A stretch of DNA of 44,959 nt from Dimargaris cristalligena (taxonomy: Eukaryota > Kickxellomycota > Dimargaritomycetes > Dimargaritales > Dimargaritaceae). A program made the translations under genes and the position numbers. Where the stretch lies: positions 1-44,959 of the forward strand of contig JANBQC010000189.1 in assembly GCA_027576995.1 (NCBI GenBank), in the 5' to 3' direction. Under the pieces are notes generated by a model. It had not been told where the DNA came from, made no database searches, and was given only the letters and a program-made list of their open reading frames with translations. Positions 1-11,964 of this stretch are shown in pieces. The first letter of the stretch is position 1. Every line of letters begins with the position of its first letter.

Positions 1-84
1 AGGGACCAACCGTGTCCATCCCTGCTGGTTTATATATATATATATATATATATAGACCAGCAGGGATGGACACGGTTGGTCCCT
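1..84. repeat. Perfect 29-base inverted repeat around a TA-rich loop
   Basis: Bases 1-29 and 56-84 are exact reverse complements; the left arm begins AGGGACCAACCG and the right arm ends CGGTTGGTCCCT. The 26-base spacer is almost entirely alternating TA, so it is nearly self-complementary too. The whole could extrude as a cruciform or fold as a long hairpin. It may be a fold-back element or a terminal-repeat fragment. The left end coincides with the window edge, so the repeat could be longer. Confidence 0.9.
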
Positions 85-3000
85 CCTCCTACTAGAAATA
101 GCCCAAAGTGAATGGTGGTGTGGTGCAGTACCGGCAGGGGCTGAGCCAAGACCCACCTGATTACTATCCCTATAGAGTAGGCCATGCCAATACTGAGGCG
201 TGGCCTGCCTCCGGTGGCCCGACAGTGCCCATGAATCGTCGAATTCCAAGGCAGCAACGGCCGGAATAGAACCTACGATGGAAATGGTTCGCTACAAACA
301 CTATAGGGTAGGGTGTGCATCATCATTCTGGAATTTAGCTGGCCCTCTCTATAACAATAGGAAAGGCACCACCACCAATGGTCGCGTCGTGTAGTACCAT
401 CCCACCTTCTAGAGAAGCGGAAGCTGGCAAACCGGTAAATCAGGTGACCCCTCCGCCACCACTGGTGTTTACCGTTCCCGCCAGTGAAGCGGGTCAAATG
501 ATTCCGGTTCCTTCATAATGGGGGGAGGTGTTTTATAAAACGAAAAAGGACGCCTGTCTTTAGCAGCGTGTCCTAAACGAAACCGAAACCGTACAATCGA
601 TACCACCTGGCTCACCAAAGACGGGAATGAGATGGGCCTATTTAAGCCTACCGAATCTATATATCCCCTTATCTAAACTAAGAATCAGTAAGTCAGGGGT
701 AGAGGACCTGCTGCAGCCAAGGAAATCCTGCCCTGGAGTGGAAGGCAGCATTCCCCGCCCAGAGGAGTAGAGTATAGTTGTTATATAAGGTTTATTCTTA
801 TACGACTACAGTTATGGTAAACGAAGGTCGGCAGGTCTCCGCCAATAATGGTATCGACCAGGGTTGGATCCAGCCAATGGGTTGTGGAGTGGGGTGAGAA
901 TGGGGGGCGCCCTATCGCCGTGATTCATGGTGAAAATACCAACTAACCCTCCTCATTCACTCACACACACTTATACACTTATACACCGCACATATTTTAT
1001 TTGGAACCCACCCTACCCAAATTTTAGTGTGGATGGAACGGTGCTCAGTTCGCAAAAGCAAAGGCTAAACTCTAGGGAGCCCTCCTACTAAAATCGCGGC
1101 GTGTCTGTCCTAGATCCCACCAACCCCCCGTCAGCAGAGTGGGCCTTTTTCCCGGTACGCTGCCGTGCTATCATAAAGCCACCCACCTCCGGGGGCTTTT
1201 TTGAGCGACGGCCAAGCCTATATACGGGGGAATGTCGTATAGATAGATAGATATATAGAGGTGGTCGTGTGACGGATACTACCAAAATTCACTGAGGCCT
1301 AAAATAAAAGATGGTGATATATAACTGGGGGGTCGGTTGTACGGTCAAGGGTCAGGAGGTGAAATTTTATTCATTACAGGGTCACCGATACTATGAAGGT
1401 ACATTCAGGGATATTCTCTTTTGAATCATCTCCCAGATGATTGCGGTGGTCAATCCCAGTGTCACCGTTACCCAGCCACTTTTTTTCAGCGTATGCCAAC
1501 GGGAAAGATGGGGGGAAGAAGGGGAGAGAGGGTTGCGGTGACACTTTTCGTTATCTACTATTTGGCAGAGAAGCAGACCAAATATACTCGAGTGGATCTG
1601 AAACCTCTTCTTCCCTACCAACGAGCAACCACCACAGCTTATCATTTCCCAAGCCCAACCGCCACTCCCTAGTTGGGGTGGACTAGCCTTGATTATTATT
1701 ATTATTATTACACAATACCCAGACCATTCCACCCCGATGTTTCAATTTTATTTCGGTGGTTACACACGCCTTCTAAAAAAGTTTAGGGCCGCCGCGGAGG
1801 GAATAGATTATTGTTATTACTATTATGTATAAGGGTGGACAGGGAATATGGCCATCTAATTAGCCAATGATGCTATAGGAGGGGCAGCACCCCCAGAGAC
1901 CAGGGGAGAGTACATCTCTCTCTCCTTTCCGTCACCGCCTTCCCCTAAAATGGATCAGCTGGTGCAATTATAAACCAGAAGCACTGGGATAAAATTTTAT
2001 AATGTCGGTATATTAATAATAGTAATAAAAAAGTGGAATGAATCGTTGCAAACGATGATTGGTGATTTTTGGGGGGACAGGACTATGTGGTTGTGTATAG
2101 TGGCAATACCGGATGGGAGAGGAGAGAAGGGTAATAATTAATGAGGGTTAGTGTGTGTGGGTGGTGTGTAACCCCCACAGCCAGCCAAGCCAATTGGTAT
2201 GCACGTGGTAAAAGATTTTCTTTCGAAATCCACCGGCGGGGCTGCCGCAGGGAACGTCAACCCAGTAGTCAGTTCAAAGCTGGAGAACAAGGGAGAGCGA
2301 AACCATTACACACACACACACACAAAGTGGTTGGAAACTACCCGGACCTTGGCGAATAATAATAATAATAATAGATGGTGAGTGGAGGGCGTATAGAGCC
2401 CACTACCATACCACTCTACACACCCCGACTGCCCCTTCAGCACTATCCAGACCAGCAGGAACAATAGAACACGGGGGAATGTGAGCCGCTACAGGCTGTC
2501 GCCTAATGATTGGGCCACTTTTAAAGGAAGCTACGATAGACGCTGACTACACTGGATTAAATATAGACCAAGTGGGTGATGATGATGATGATGATGATAA
2601 TAATAAAGGTGGTGATGATGTGGGCCATCCATCCTTGGCACCCGTAAGTAAGCGCAGCCCCATTCGACAGGGATATTCCCGGCATAAACAGACTACTCGC
2701 TGCCAGGAAGACCAGGCCTGTCCCACACCAATCGGAGTCGTGCACTATCCAACGATTCGGCAGGTTTTTATGGCCTCGGCCGTGTGTACATAATACACCA
2801 CCAAAACGAAACTTTTCCATCCGACATGCACTGGGATGAATAGTTTTGGCGCGGCGATAGCTGACGTTTGACGAAACTAGAATGACGTGGGGGTGTCGAA
2901 TAGGGTAGCGGGTGTGATTTGAAGGCACGTTGATGACCTATTTGCGGAATGTGGCCTCGATTTTAGTCAGCCCACAGTCGCATTACCCTAGCAACAACTA

Positions 3001-3792
3001 TAGCCACACATATCCATACACATATCCATACACATACCCATACCCATACACCCACACCCACACCCGCACCCGCACCCGCACCCGCACCCGCACATATACT
3101 AGCCGCAAGATTGTATTACAGGACAGAGACAGAGAATCCTTCTCCCCTCTTCATCCACTGATCCCCCCTTTATCTTATACACTTATATTTATCCACATGT
3201 ATTTACTGCCCATCTACCTACCCGCCTACAGACAACTTCCCCTCTCCATTCTCCCCCATTCGAAGTGGCTGTGGAAATCGGGATACCTAATAGTGCTAAA
3301 TGCCGCGAATATCTCATTGGAGACTGTAGTAGCGCAACCAGGGCCCGTTTTTTAAAGCCAATTCTAAAATGGCCATATATATTTATTTGTAAATAAATAA
3401 AAACACGGCCAAGATTTAGATTTAGATTTAGATTGGATTCACTCCTCTCTTCCCCTCTATACTACAACCCCCCCCCCACGTAAGCACTAAATCGATTCAA
3501 CCCACTGAGTCGGTTGAGAAAATGAGTGCAGGGGCGACTGACTGGGCCACGATGACCGGATTCCGTGCAGGTGGATGCGTAATGACATTAGATGTGCTGC
3601 GTTGATTGGATTTTAGGACCGATTTGGGCCTGAGTATCCCTCACTCCACCTTATCCATTAGTCAGATAGCTAGAGGGCCTACCAGTTTTTTTATTTATGT
3701 TAGGGCTGGCGTAGGGCCTTCTCCTTCTACCTGGGGATTGCGACGTGTACGCCGGACCAGTGGTTAGCCCTATCGTCAATCATATGGGTGAC
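85..3792. other. Gene-poor region with microsatellites
   Basis: I see no recognisable gene. Open frames here are short, overlap on both strands and show no family motifs. Simple repeats include ATT/AAT runs near 1692-1710 and 2354-2373, a CA run near 2308-2323, a GAT run near 2577-2606 and a GATTTA run near 3413-3434. A diverged multi-exon gene with short exons could be missed. Confidence 0.6.
3011..3094. repeat. Degenerate hexamer tandem repeat grading into CCCGCA units
   Basis: A run of six-base units changes along its length: CATATC-like and CATACC-like units first, then CACACC, then five or so CCGCAC/CCCGCA units. In one frame it would encode alternating Tyr-Thr/Tyr-Pro, His-Thr and Arg-Thr dipeptides, but the surrounding frame has no other protein-like features, so I treat it as non-coding. 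Confidence 0.8.
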
Positions 3793-3925
3793 ATTCAAAC
3801 CAGCTGTATAGGGTTTTACATAATACATGTATGGGTGAATATGCGGGAGAATAGCTTTTAACCAGCAATATTGGCCTCATCCAGTGGATTTTTCATTAAA
3901 CAGCCTGAATGAACTTCTCCCATAT
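3793..3925 (+). repeat. Dispersed 133-base module, copy 1
   Basis: This stretch matches 42610-42742 over the same length without gaps, with about 16 differences counted by eye. It starts ATTCAAACCAGCTGTATA and ends CTTCTCCCATAT. Near its 3' end, from 3884, it carries the reading frame seen in the other copies (DFSLNSLNELLPY), but here the initiator ATG is GTG and a TGA stop follows after TAT. This copy therefore looks inactive. Beyond the module the copies share no similarity that I can see. Confidence 0.85.
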
Positions 3926-6900
3926 TGAAAAGCACCCTTCGCGGATAGGATGGCGTTGGATTGGGGGAGTGTAGTGGTGCTGTTTACCCGGCCGAGGAAG
4001 GCTTCGGGACCTTCACACATTTTAAAAATGAAGAAGAGGAGTGGGGCCAGCAGTCCCATCTGGTAGTTTATTTGGGGGATTCACTAGGATATATGTGGCA
4101 CCCCTGGTCAAGTGAGTTTCCAAATACCTGGTGCTGCTACTACCCCTTCTAGTTCGCTGTAGGAGTTCCATTCAATGGACTTTAACTTGATTGGAGTAGT
4201 GTACTACCACCTACTCCATGGTGTTGTATTGTATTTTGATTATTATTGCTAGACCTTTATTTTTCTGACCAAAAATTAATTTCCAGCGATCCGAGATGGG
4301 GTGATGATTGGCTGCCGCTCGTATTCCTGATACGCCAGTTGACTAGCAAAATGGAGGTAACGTAAGGGGGGTTAGTATGGAGGGGGAGGCAAAGAAGATT
4401 AGGGAATTATGATGAAGGGGCTCGTCGGCTGTGCAACTATGAAGCATTAGGGTGGCTTAATACTACGTTATCGCCTCTAGAACTTGGAGCCCTCTCCCCA
4501 GCCCGGGGTGATCGATTTGGCAGAAGAGAAGAAGTGAGCCAGGACTTAAACTATGTTCCGACCCGCTGTGAAGGAGAGAACGGGGAGAGCGCTTCCTAAT
4601 TCTCGATTGTCGGGTGGGGTAGATGAAGGGCGTTCCAAAGACTGTGTCTATGGGACGTGATAGGATCCCTATAATAGGGGGTGGACCAGGCAATCCACTA
4701 GCACCTCTCTCTTCTCCCCTTCCCTCCCTCCCCTTGTCCTTCGACTTCCCCTTTTATTAGTATTAGTGCTACTATATGGCTGGTGACGGTGATACCTCCA
4801 CCTTTTTAGGGTGATATTTCTGCCTTATTATAGTATATTTTCCACTGGTTTGGCTATTATTATTTATTTGATTTTATTTTTTTTCAGTAAGGGGAGGTGA
4901 GGCGAGTGGAAAATCATACATGGTCAAGTGAATCGCAAGTGCATGGAAGTAGCTAGGGGCGGTCTCCTCGCCTACCCTCCATGGAAATTATTGGCGAGAC
5001 GTTAATTACTTGGCTACTATTGCATGTGGTGGATCATTTGGACACCGGATTTTCCTGTGAAAATTGGCCGACCAAAATAAATTCAATCGCTATATCACTA
5101 TTCTTTTTTACAGAGAGAGATATATAAAAGAACAACAAATGCCGGTGCAGCTTCCGGCAGACCGACGCTGGTGACCTTCAATGATTTATAATGGTGTCGG
5201 TGGTTATAGGTATGGGTATAGTGATGGCGATAGTGCCAATTATGGTAGTTGTAAAACCACAATGAGTCTAGTTAACAATCAACGGTTTTTTTCAAGGAGC
5301 ACCTAGGCTTAGTGGGAGGAGTGCATCAAATAAAAACGGGGCGATAAATTTCACCGCCTCGCTCATTGGAGACCCTGCAAGGCCGACCTACGGGGAACAG
5401 TTGAGTCGGTTGAATAATCAATCGCCGGCACGGGGAGACGAGCTAATGGGTAATACGAGGGAAGACTTAATTAGACCCAGTCGGGTCAGCCGCATGGTCT
5501 GCTATAGCACTCTTAACAATGTGAAGAAGATAAGGGGGATGGGCCCCACTCAGGTAATAGTGGGCATGCAAGGCGACCCGCAATTAATTAAAATGTACAA
5601 ATTCAATAAAATTCAATAAAAATAAAATATGGTATCTGGTGCAGCCTGTTCCCGGGCAGCATTCCTTCCCCATTATTGATGGCTCGATTCGCGCCTTTTG
5701 TCGGACCCCGCCCCACATAGACCTTCGAAGGCCCGCGAATACTGACGTGAATCCTTTGCCTTTAACTTTGGGTGTCCAACAAGCTCATATAAACAATCCA
5801 CCGGAAACTTTGGTTGGTTGGCTGGCTGGCTGGGGGAAGGGGAATTTGACCAGGGGAGATAGTGCCAGCCAACCGGCGGCTTTGGCTGGTACTTCCACCA
5901 TGGACCTTTTTCCCAGTTCCCTAACGAACAGGCGCAGTCTACCATCAACAGGGCGGTTGCCCTATAGAACGATGGCGAGAACCCTATTCGGGCGGTGGAC
6001 GATCCCCGCCGTCTATTTTGGTCGGATTTGGCCCCTTCTACTATGAAGTGCCAACCGGAGCCATGCTGCCGCTTTAGTTTCTATAAATTTAAATATATCC
6101 TGTTGGTAAAAAAGTGCCCTGGTTGTACTAGACCAGTATGGGCGAATCGCCCCGGCTGAATACCGATGGGGTACGGCTATATCACTTCAAGGAGCGAGTT
6201 TAGCCAGCGGGACAGCAGTAGACCCACCCCGCCGAACGAAGAGAAGGAAAAAAAGAGGGGTACTCGTGCAACCCAAGTCAAGCTCCATGGAAAGTAGACG
6301 CCCTTTTCCATCCACAGCCGGTTATAATCACTGGCATCTGGCGAGAAGCATCGCTCGCACACTGCCAGGCCAACCCAAGGGGAATAGGCCTAACCCTGGC
6401 CCATTAAACGGGGAACAGTGTAACCCGAATACTTTACCTGTTGGGAGAGATATGGTGGAAGGAGCCGGAATGAATCGTGAATGACCGGGCCGTTAGTACA
6501 GTTTTTATGGGCCACGGTTATTGGGGCTGCCTTGGGAAATGGTTAGAAGGGAGTGTGCGTGTGGACTATAGTGTGTTGGGCCCCAGCTAGTCCGTCTTGC
6601 TCCAAGGCCATTGTGTTTTTAACTAACTGAGTATTTAAGCCTCGTAAGAAAAATAGATAGAGGGGGTGTATATAAATAATCTATTTGAGAAGGGGCGGAC
6701 CAATCCGCTGGCCAAGGCGCCGGTGTTTGGAGGCGAGAAATTTAACAATTCTTTTGATAATTTTCCAGCCATAACGAGGGGAGGGAAAAAAGCGGGAGGA
6801 TTTTTGTGGTACAGGAAGGGGTCGTGTATATTAGAGTGGATGGGATAGAATGAATGGAGGGGGGGTTTTGTTGATACAGTGGTGTCCCTTCCATTGGGAA

Positions 6901-7200
6901 TATAGCATACTATACTAAAATATATAGTCCCATCCCATCGTAGGCCAAATCAATCAGCCAGCGCAGTGTGTGGCTATCGCATATATATATATATAAGTGA
7001 AATGTATATATTCTATTCCCGCACTACAGAAAATAAAATTAGGGGTTGTTTTATTGGTCTCCCCAAAAATAATACTTCCCAATTAGCATCCGTAATTTAT
7101 GACAAAACCCACCTGAAACCAAAAACTAAAAGCCTATTGTTGACTGTCCATGTATGCGTCTCTCTGGTCAACAGTATATATGCTTACCCCCCCCGGAACG
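3926..7200. other. Gene-poor region
   Basis: No gene is recognisable on either strand. Several 60 to 135 codon open frames exist (for example around 5639-6046) but lack family motifs, clear start contexts or splice-linked continuations, and their number is what chance would give. A short TA run lies near 6980-6995. Confidence 0.55.
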
Positions 7201-7208
7201 TATAAATA
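7201..7208 (+). promoter_or_regulatory. Candidate TATA box (TATAAATA) for the C2H2 gene
   Basis: TATAAATA follows a C-rich stretch and precedes a pyrimidine-rich leader that runs to the start codon at 7447. Transcription starting about 30 bases downstream would give a 5' leader of roughly 210 bases. Assignment rests on position and motif only. Confidence 0.5.
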
Positions 7209-7446
7209 ACCCCCCGCCGCCGCCCTCCCCAAGACAGGCCACCCATCTTCACTATTCAACAATCCTTTAACAATCTTTGCCTATCCCACCTCCTCCCCTT
7301 CTCTATATCGCCTCTTTTTGTACTATCCCTGGGGATAAATTAATAATTATTTACCTAGTGTCTGTTGTCCTTCCCTATATTATTAATAATTATTATTCCC
7401 CAAACTCCCCGTCTCCGATACTAAACCCGCTTATCTATACTTCACC

Positions 7447-7833
7447 ATGGCCTACTCCACGCTTTCCCACCTCCCCACCCCCTCGTACTTCTACGACCCC
7501 ATTTCCAGTAAGGACGACCGGTCCAAGGCCCACCTGCGCGCCGCCCGGGAGCAACCCCACCATATCCGGCACCACGAGTTCGTCCCCCATAGCGCCAGCA
7601 GCTCGCCTGAACTCCCCCCAGCAAACTTCAACGGCTTCACCCCGCTCCGGTCCACTGTCGTATGCTCCGTGTGCGGCAAGAAATACAAGCACCGGAGTTG
7701 CCTCACCAAGCACCGCTGGGAGCACCACGAAAGCTGGGAGACCTGCCTAAAATACAACCTTACGAAGCACCAGCAGGTGCAAATGATGGAGGCCGCCCAA
7801 ATCCTGGTCGATATGTTGCACGTGGCGGTCTAG
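7447..7833 (+). CDS. Short single C2H2 zinc-finger protein
   Basis: A 128-residue intronless protein. The start ATG lies in a strong context (CACCATGG). Residues 73-93 form one C2H2 finger: Cys73, Cys76, His89 and His93, with C-x2-C-x12-H-x3-H spacing. The finger runs into the segment HRWEHHESWE and then a C-terminal helix-like block, KHQQVQMMEAAQIL, which I recognise from fungal proteins where a single finger is followed by KHQQVQLLEAA-type sequence. The N-terminal 70 residues are low-complexity, rich in Ser, Pro and His. It probably acts in the nucleus as a DNA-binding regulator, but one finger rarely specifies a site alone, so it may work with a partner. Targets are unknown. A CT-rich 3' flank starts just after the stop. 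Confidence 0.8.
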   Translation: MAYSTLSHLPTPSYFYDPISSKDDRSKAHLRAAREQPHHIRHHEFVPHSASSSPELPPANFNGFTPLRSTVVCSVCGKKYKHRSCLTKHRWEHHESWETCLKYNLTKHQQVQMMEAAQILVDMLHVAV

Positions 7834-10800
7834 CACCTCCCCCCCTCTCGTCGCTGGCTCCCCCGGTTTGTTCTTCGTCGCGCTTTCTCTCTCTCTCTCT
7901 CTCTCTTTTTATTCGATTTTATTTTTTACTCTTCAATTATAGTCCCCGTGGGATGCAGCATCCTGCTTAACAGGGAATTTAGAGAAAGAAATAGAGAGAG
8001 CGAGTCCGAAACGATCGACCCGTCTGGCTTCGAATTTTTCCCCTTCGCACCTTGTGTCTGTATTTTTATGACTCCGTAGCCACTCATTAATTTGCTCCAT
8101 TCATCGCCCGTTTCGCCATTGACGGTCTTTGTTGGTCTACCTTCTTTTTCGATTTCTCCCCATGTTCTCGGAATTGAATTTCAATCCCGGCCCTATAGAT
8201 ATACATATATTCTAGATTTACATACAACCGCCTATCTTACCCTCACCATCAATCTATTCGTTTGCTCTACCGACCCCCCTTCCCTTTCTACTTGCCGCGG
8301 CCATTCGGTAGTTAGTTCTTGGCAACCGTGAACATGGTTAACCTCCTTTAATCGCGCCCCGGCCGTCTTCACTATTCGCCATCCCGTTTTGTATTCTTTC
8401 CCCCTCTCTACTTCGCCCCCCCTACTTTATACTTTACATCTTTTCTTTTGGCCCTGTAATTTTTTTATTCCCGTCTCCCTCGCCCTGGTTCCAAAATTGG
8501 CAACCTTCCCGCGCTACATATACACCCACTCTCTCCCTGGTTAAATGTCGAGCCCCGAATCGGCATCCTAAAGCCTCCACCATTTGCATAATAAATCCCG
8601 TACATCTTCTCGTAATTCTGAATTCACTGGCATTTTATGTAGAGGGTGGTATTCCCTTTTCCTCCCTTGATGGTGATATACGAGTGGGTTGGTTTGCCAA
8701 TTATCATTGCTATTATCATTGGGGGAGGAGTGGTGTTGTATTGGGCAAATAAATAGAAATATTAATGAATGGGGCGGTACGGCGGTGGTTTTTTTTTGGT
8801 CATGCGAAAAATAGTCCTATGAAATCTTTGATGTGGCCCCCGCCATGGCTCATTGGTGGGGCGGGTCATTTCAAGCATAGTAGATATTTTCCGTTATATT
8901 TCCACCAGTATTGGCTCAAAGGTTTGTTGTTCCATCAGAAGCGAACGTAACGGAAAAGGTGGACTGTGGGACAAGCCAATCCATGGTCGTTGACGACTCC
9001 CGAAACGGACCCCGGCAAGGGCTGCTCATGCCTAGCTTTTAACTATTGGTATTCTCTAATCATTACTTCTCGCCCCTCTAATCCACTGAACAGGGAGGGT
9101 TTTACGAGTGCCGGATAAGGGGCAGTGCGGGTGAGTGATAGAGAGAACGGTTTATATATAATACACCTAATAGTTATACCCGCACTAGTTAGTGACTAGG
9201 AAAGTGCACTTACAACCCCTCCCAGAATCGCACAACGCCAACCACCACCCACGATGGCCCAGACACCAGGGTGTGGGACTCGCCTTTTTAGGGTCGTGTG
9301 ACCCCTACCAATGGTTCCAATGAGCCTGCTGACTAAAAATGCTTTATTTAGGCTGGCTAACCTAGATGAACGTTTCATTCGCAGTCGGATTTTTCATGGC
9401 AGCAAATAGAACGTGATTGGGATGAGTGAGTGGTATGATGTATACATGTAAGTGACTCATTAGAAACCTCAATCCATCTATACTAGTTTCCCGGATAAAT
9501 AGTATTCTGATATATATTATCTTTTAACCCAAACCCACTTTTTGCGAATGTCGGGATTTTTCGATCATTTTATTGAATTATCATTTTTTTAGAAAAAGAG
9601 AGATATAAGATAAGTAAGGTGGGATGGGAGGAAGAGGCTAACTAACGTAGATACCTATTCAACGCAGCAATGGTAGTCCGCCAGTGTGAGTGTGATCCTC
9701 TATTCCTTCTCTTTCACCCTGGTCGGTGAGTGTGGCGTCACCGATCCCGATCTACCTGTTTGGGCGACATGCTGTCCACTGGTTGTGGGGGGGGGTACAC
9801 CATAAACTTTGCTCTAATAATCCAATAAAACACCCGTTAGGCAACCGGGAAGGGTCTGTTCTTCCTTCCCTTGACCAATAGGCATATTCTCCTTCACTCA
9901 CTCGCTCGCTCGCTAGCGGCTTCGCTTGGGGAGTCCGATTTTCGGTGCGGTTGAATATTGCACCACTAAACCCTCCCAACCGTACCGGTGTGGCTGTCGC
10001 GGGTATCTCGATGATTGACGGGGGCTCTCTGCTCTTCTAGACTATATAAACCCATCTGGATTTACTAAATTTGGTGGGGGGGATGTGATACGCCCTATAG
10101 GCCGAGGAATTATGGCCCACACACACACACACACACTCTCTCTCTCTCTCTCTCTCTCTCCCTCTCCCTCTCTCATTTATTTCCACCCCCTCTCCTCATT
10201 ACTTCATGATGGTGGACGGACTTTTCATTTTTAGACTGTCGGAGAGAGCCCGCCAAGGAACGAGCTAATCCGGGTGCGCACGAGTATGCCCCCCTTCCTC
10301 TGTCTCTCGCTCTCGCTCTCTAAAATTTCCCCAGTAGGGTTTGATGTACCCCTAGAGATCCCACTCAACATGTCAAACCATACGTTAATAGTCTCCCTCG
10401 TCTAGAGGTGGACCAACTGCTCGTCTTTGCGTATTGGCCAGCATCAATGTGTGGTGTGGGGATGATGGGCCCGTTCAGGGGTGATCAGAAAGAAGACCTT
10501 TGTCATTCTTTAAAATCCTTATAATCAATCACTCCTATCATCATTAATTTCGGGCCCAAATAGGCCCTAGTCCATAGTCATTGAAGGGACAGCGGTGGTG
10601 CAAAATCTAGGAGGCCGAAACATCTGTTACACTACACCCAACTAGGGCAGTGGTGTACATGAAGTCCAGACATACCTGTGTACGATTTGCATTAGCCTAA
10701 CAATACGCCCTGCCCCTTTCCCCAAGCCAATCCACCCTTTTCAGTATCAAGTTTTGTATTGTATATTTTGGAGATGGAGTGTGTTTTAATGAGGAAGCAT

Positions 10801-11384
10801 TCGAGAATTAATGGCGCACAACCTCCCTTCTAAAAATCTTCCCCCTCCCCAATAAACAAAAAACGTCGCGCCGAGGCTTCGCTGATGCCATCGGAGGGTT
10901 ACGCAATTTAATCAAATGAGATCTGGCCGGAATTTCCATCTGCTGGGTTCCGTAGAACAAATATCCATAAAGGTGGAAACCCCGTGCAATACGTAAGCGG
11001 CATAATCAATATCCGTTTTCACTGTTCACTGTTCTCTAGTAGTATTATTTTCTCTTTTGAGCAATGCAGGTCGGCGCCTAGCCTGTAAATATAGAACACC
11101 TCGAAATGGAGTCGCCGGCCGATGCTGAGTAAAGTCACTCTATCCACTCCTATCCATAGACTGTGGGGTTAATAGGACTGCTCTCCCCCCGGCCCTTTAT
11201 TACCCCACATGCCCAGACTGGCCCATTATACCCCCCCTCCCCCTTTTTTTTGAGACACGCAGCTCTAGGGGTCCAGAATACTTTCCCATTAAGCCGCGTC
11301 ACGGCCCAGCTTCATTCCACCAACGGCAATGGTCCCTGGGATGACGGTCTTTTTCTTAAAAGAATCGGTCTTTGGGACTATATG
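7834..11384. other. Gene-poor region with CT and CA/CT microsatellites
   Basis: No recognisable gene. The first few hundred bases are pyrimidine-rich, with a CT run near 7886-7906, and may be the 3' end of the zinc-finger transcript. Later open frames are short and lack motifs. A CA/CT compound microsatellite lies at 10118-10174. Confidence 0.55.
10118..10174. repeat. Compound CA/CT microsatellite
   Basis: About nine CA units are followed directly by about a dozen CT units and then CCCTCT interruptions. It is not in a gene that I can recognise. Confidence 0.9.
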
Positions 11385-11964
11385 TTACTGGTCCCCACCC
11401 TCACTGAAATGCCAAATCCTACCCGGGCCCGTTCCAGTAAAACCTAGCTGGCCGTATATTGTGAGCGTATCTACGCTGACATGTCCCGGGCTTTGCGTTT
11501 CCACTATTACATTGGACGCCCATCCCCTTGCAAGGCTAGACAATCGCCATGATGTGTCATCCCATATCCCGGAGCGTAAACCTCCTAAAAACAGGGGGGG
11601 GGCTCTCAAGAGTGAGTCTGGCTTATTGCTGGCATTGTCACCTACTAACTTAGAGGCATGTTTTAAACTAAAGGGTGACACGAGCCGTATTGTCCAAAAT
11701 TATGGATCCATCATCACCAAAGGCCAGTTTAGCTCCCACAATCCTTGCCGAGTTTCAGCAACGCCCTTTCGTATACTCCGCTAATCGCAGGCGGCTATTG
11801 ATGGGTGAATTCCAAAACCCGGTCAGTTGTTTCTTGGCCACTGCCATCTTAAAGACTGGGTCACCCACCGGGATACATGGGCCATAGGCAGGGGTGCCTT
11901 TAATGAGGACCGTATAATTGGTACTCAGAGTGCCCCGGGTTGCCAAGACTAACAGCCACCGCAT
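11385..11964 (-). pseudogene. Possible decayed reading frame of unknown identity
   Basis: Read on the minus strand, ATG at 11964 opens a frame starting MRWLLVLATRG. It runs about 70 codons to a TGA, continues in the same frame for about 30 more codons (including KLAFGDDGSIILDN) to a TAG, and the following 98-codon open stretch is in a different frame. The pattern would suit a secreted-type protein broken by one nonsense change and one frameshift. However, a 151-codon frame is also open on the opposite strand (11329-11784), and no family is recognised. Chance remains a good explanation. Confidence 0.2.

Noticed and set aside
2930..3355. 141-codon plus-strand frame through the hexamer array
   Set aside because: Its protein is mostly dipeptide repeats forced by the simple sequence, with no motif on either side; the array explains the open frame.
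5639..6046. 135-codon frame with Gly/Trp-rich stretch
   Set aside because: The GWLAGWG part reflects a GGCTGGCT simple repeat; the rest has no recognisable feature.
10118..10174. Compound CA/CT tract as a regulatory element
   Set aside because: No gene start lies nearby, so an ordinary microsatellite is the simplest reading.
11329..11784. 151-codon plus-strand open frame
   Set aside because: No family motif or signal, overlaps open frames on the other strand, and frames of this length are expected by chance in 45 kb.
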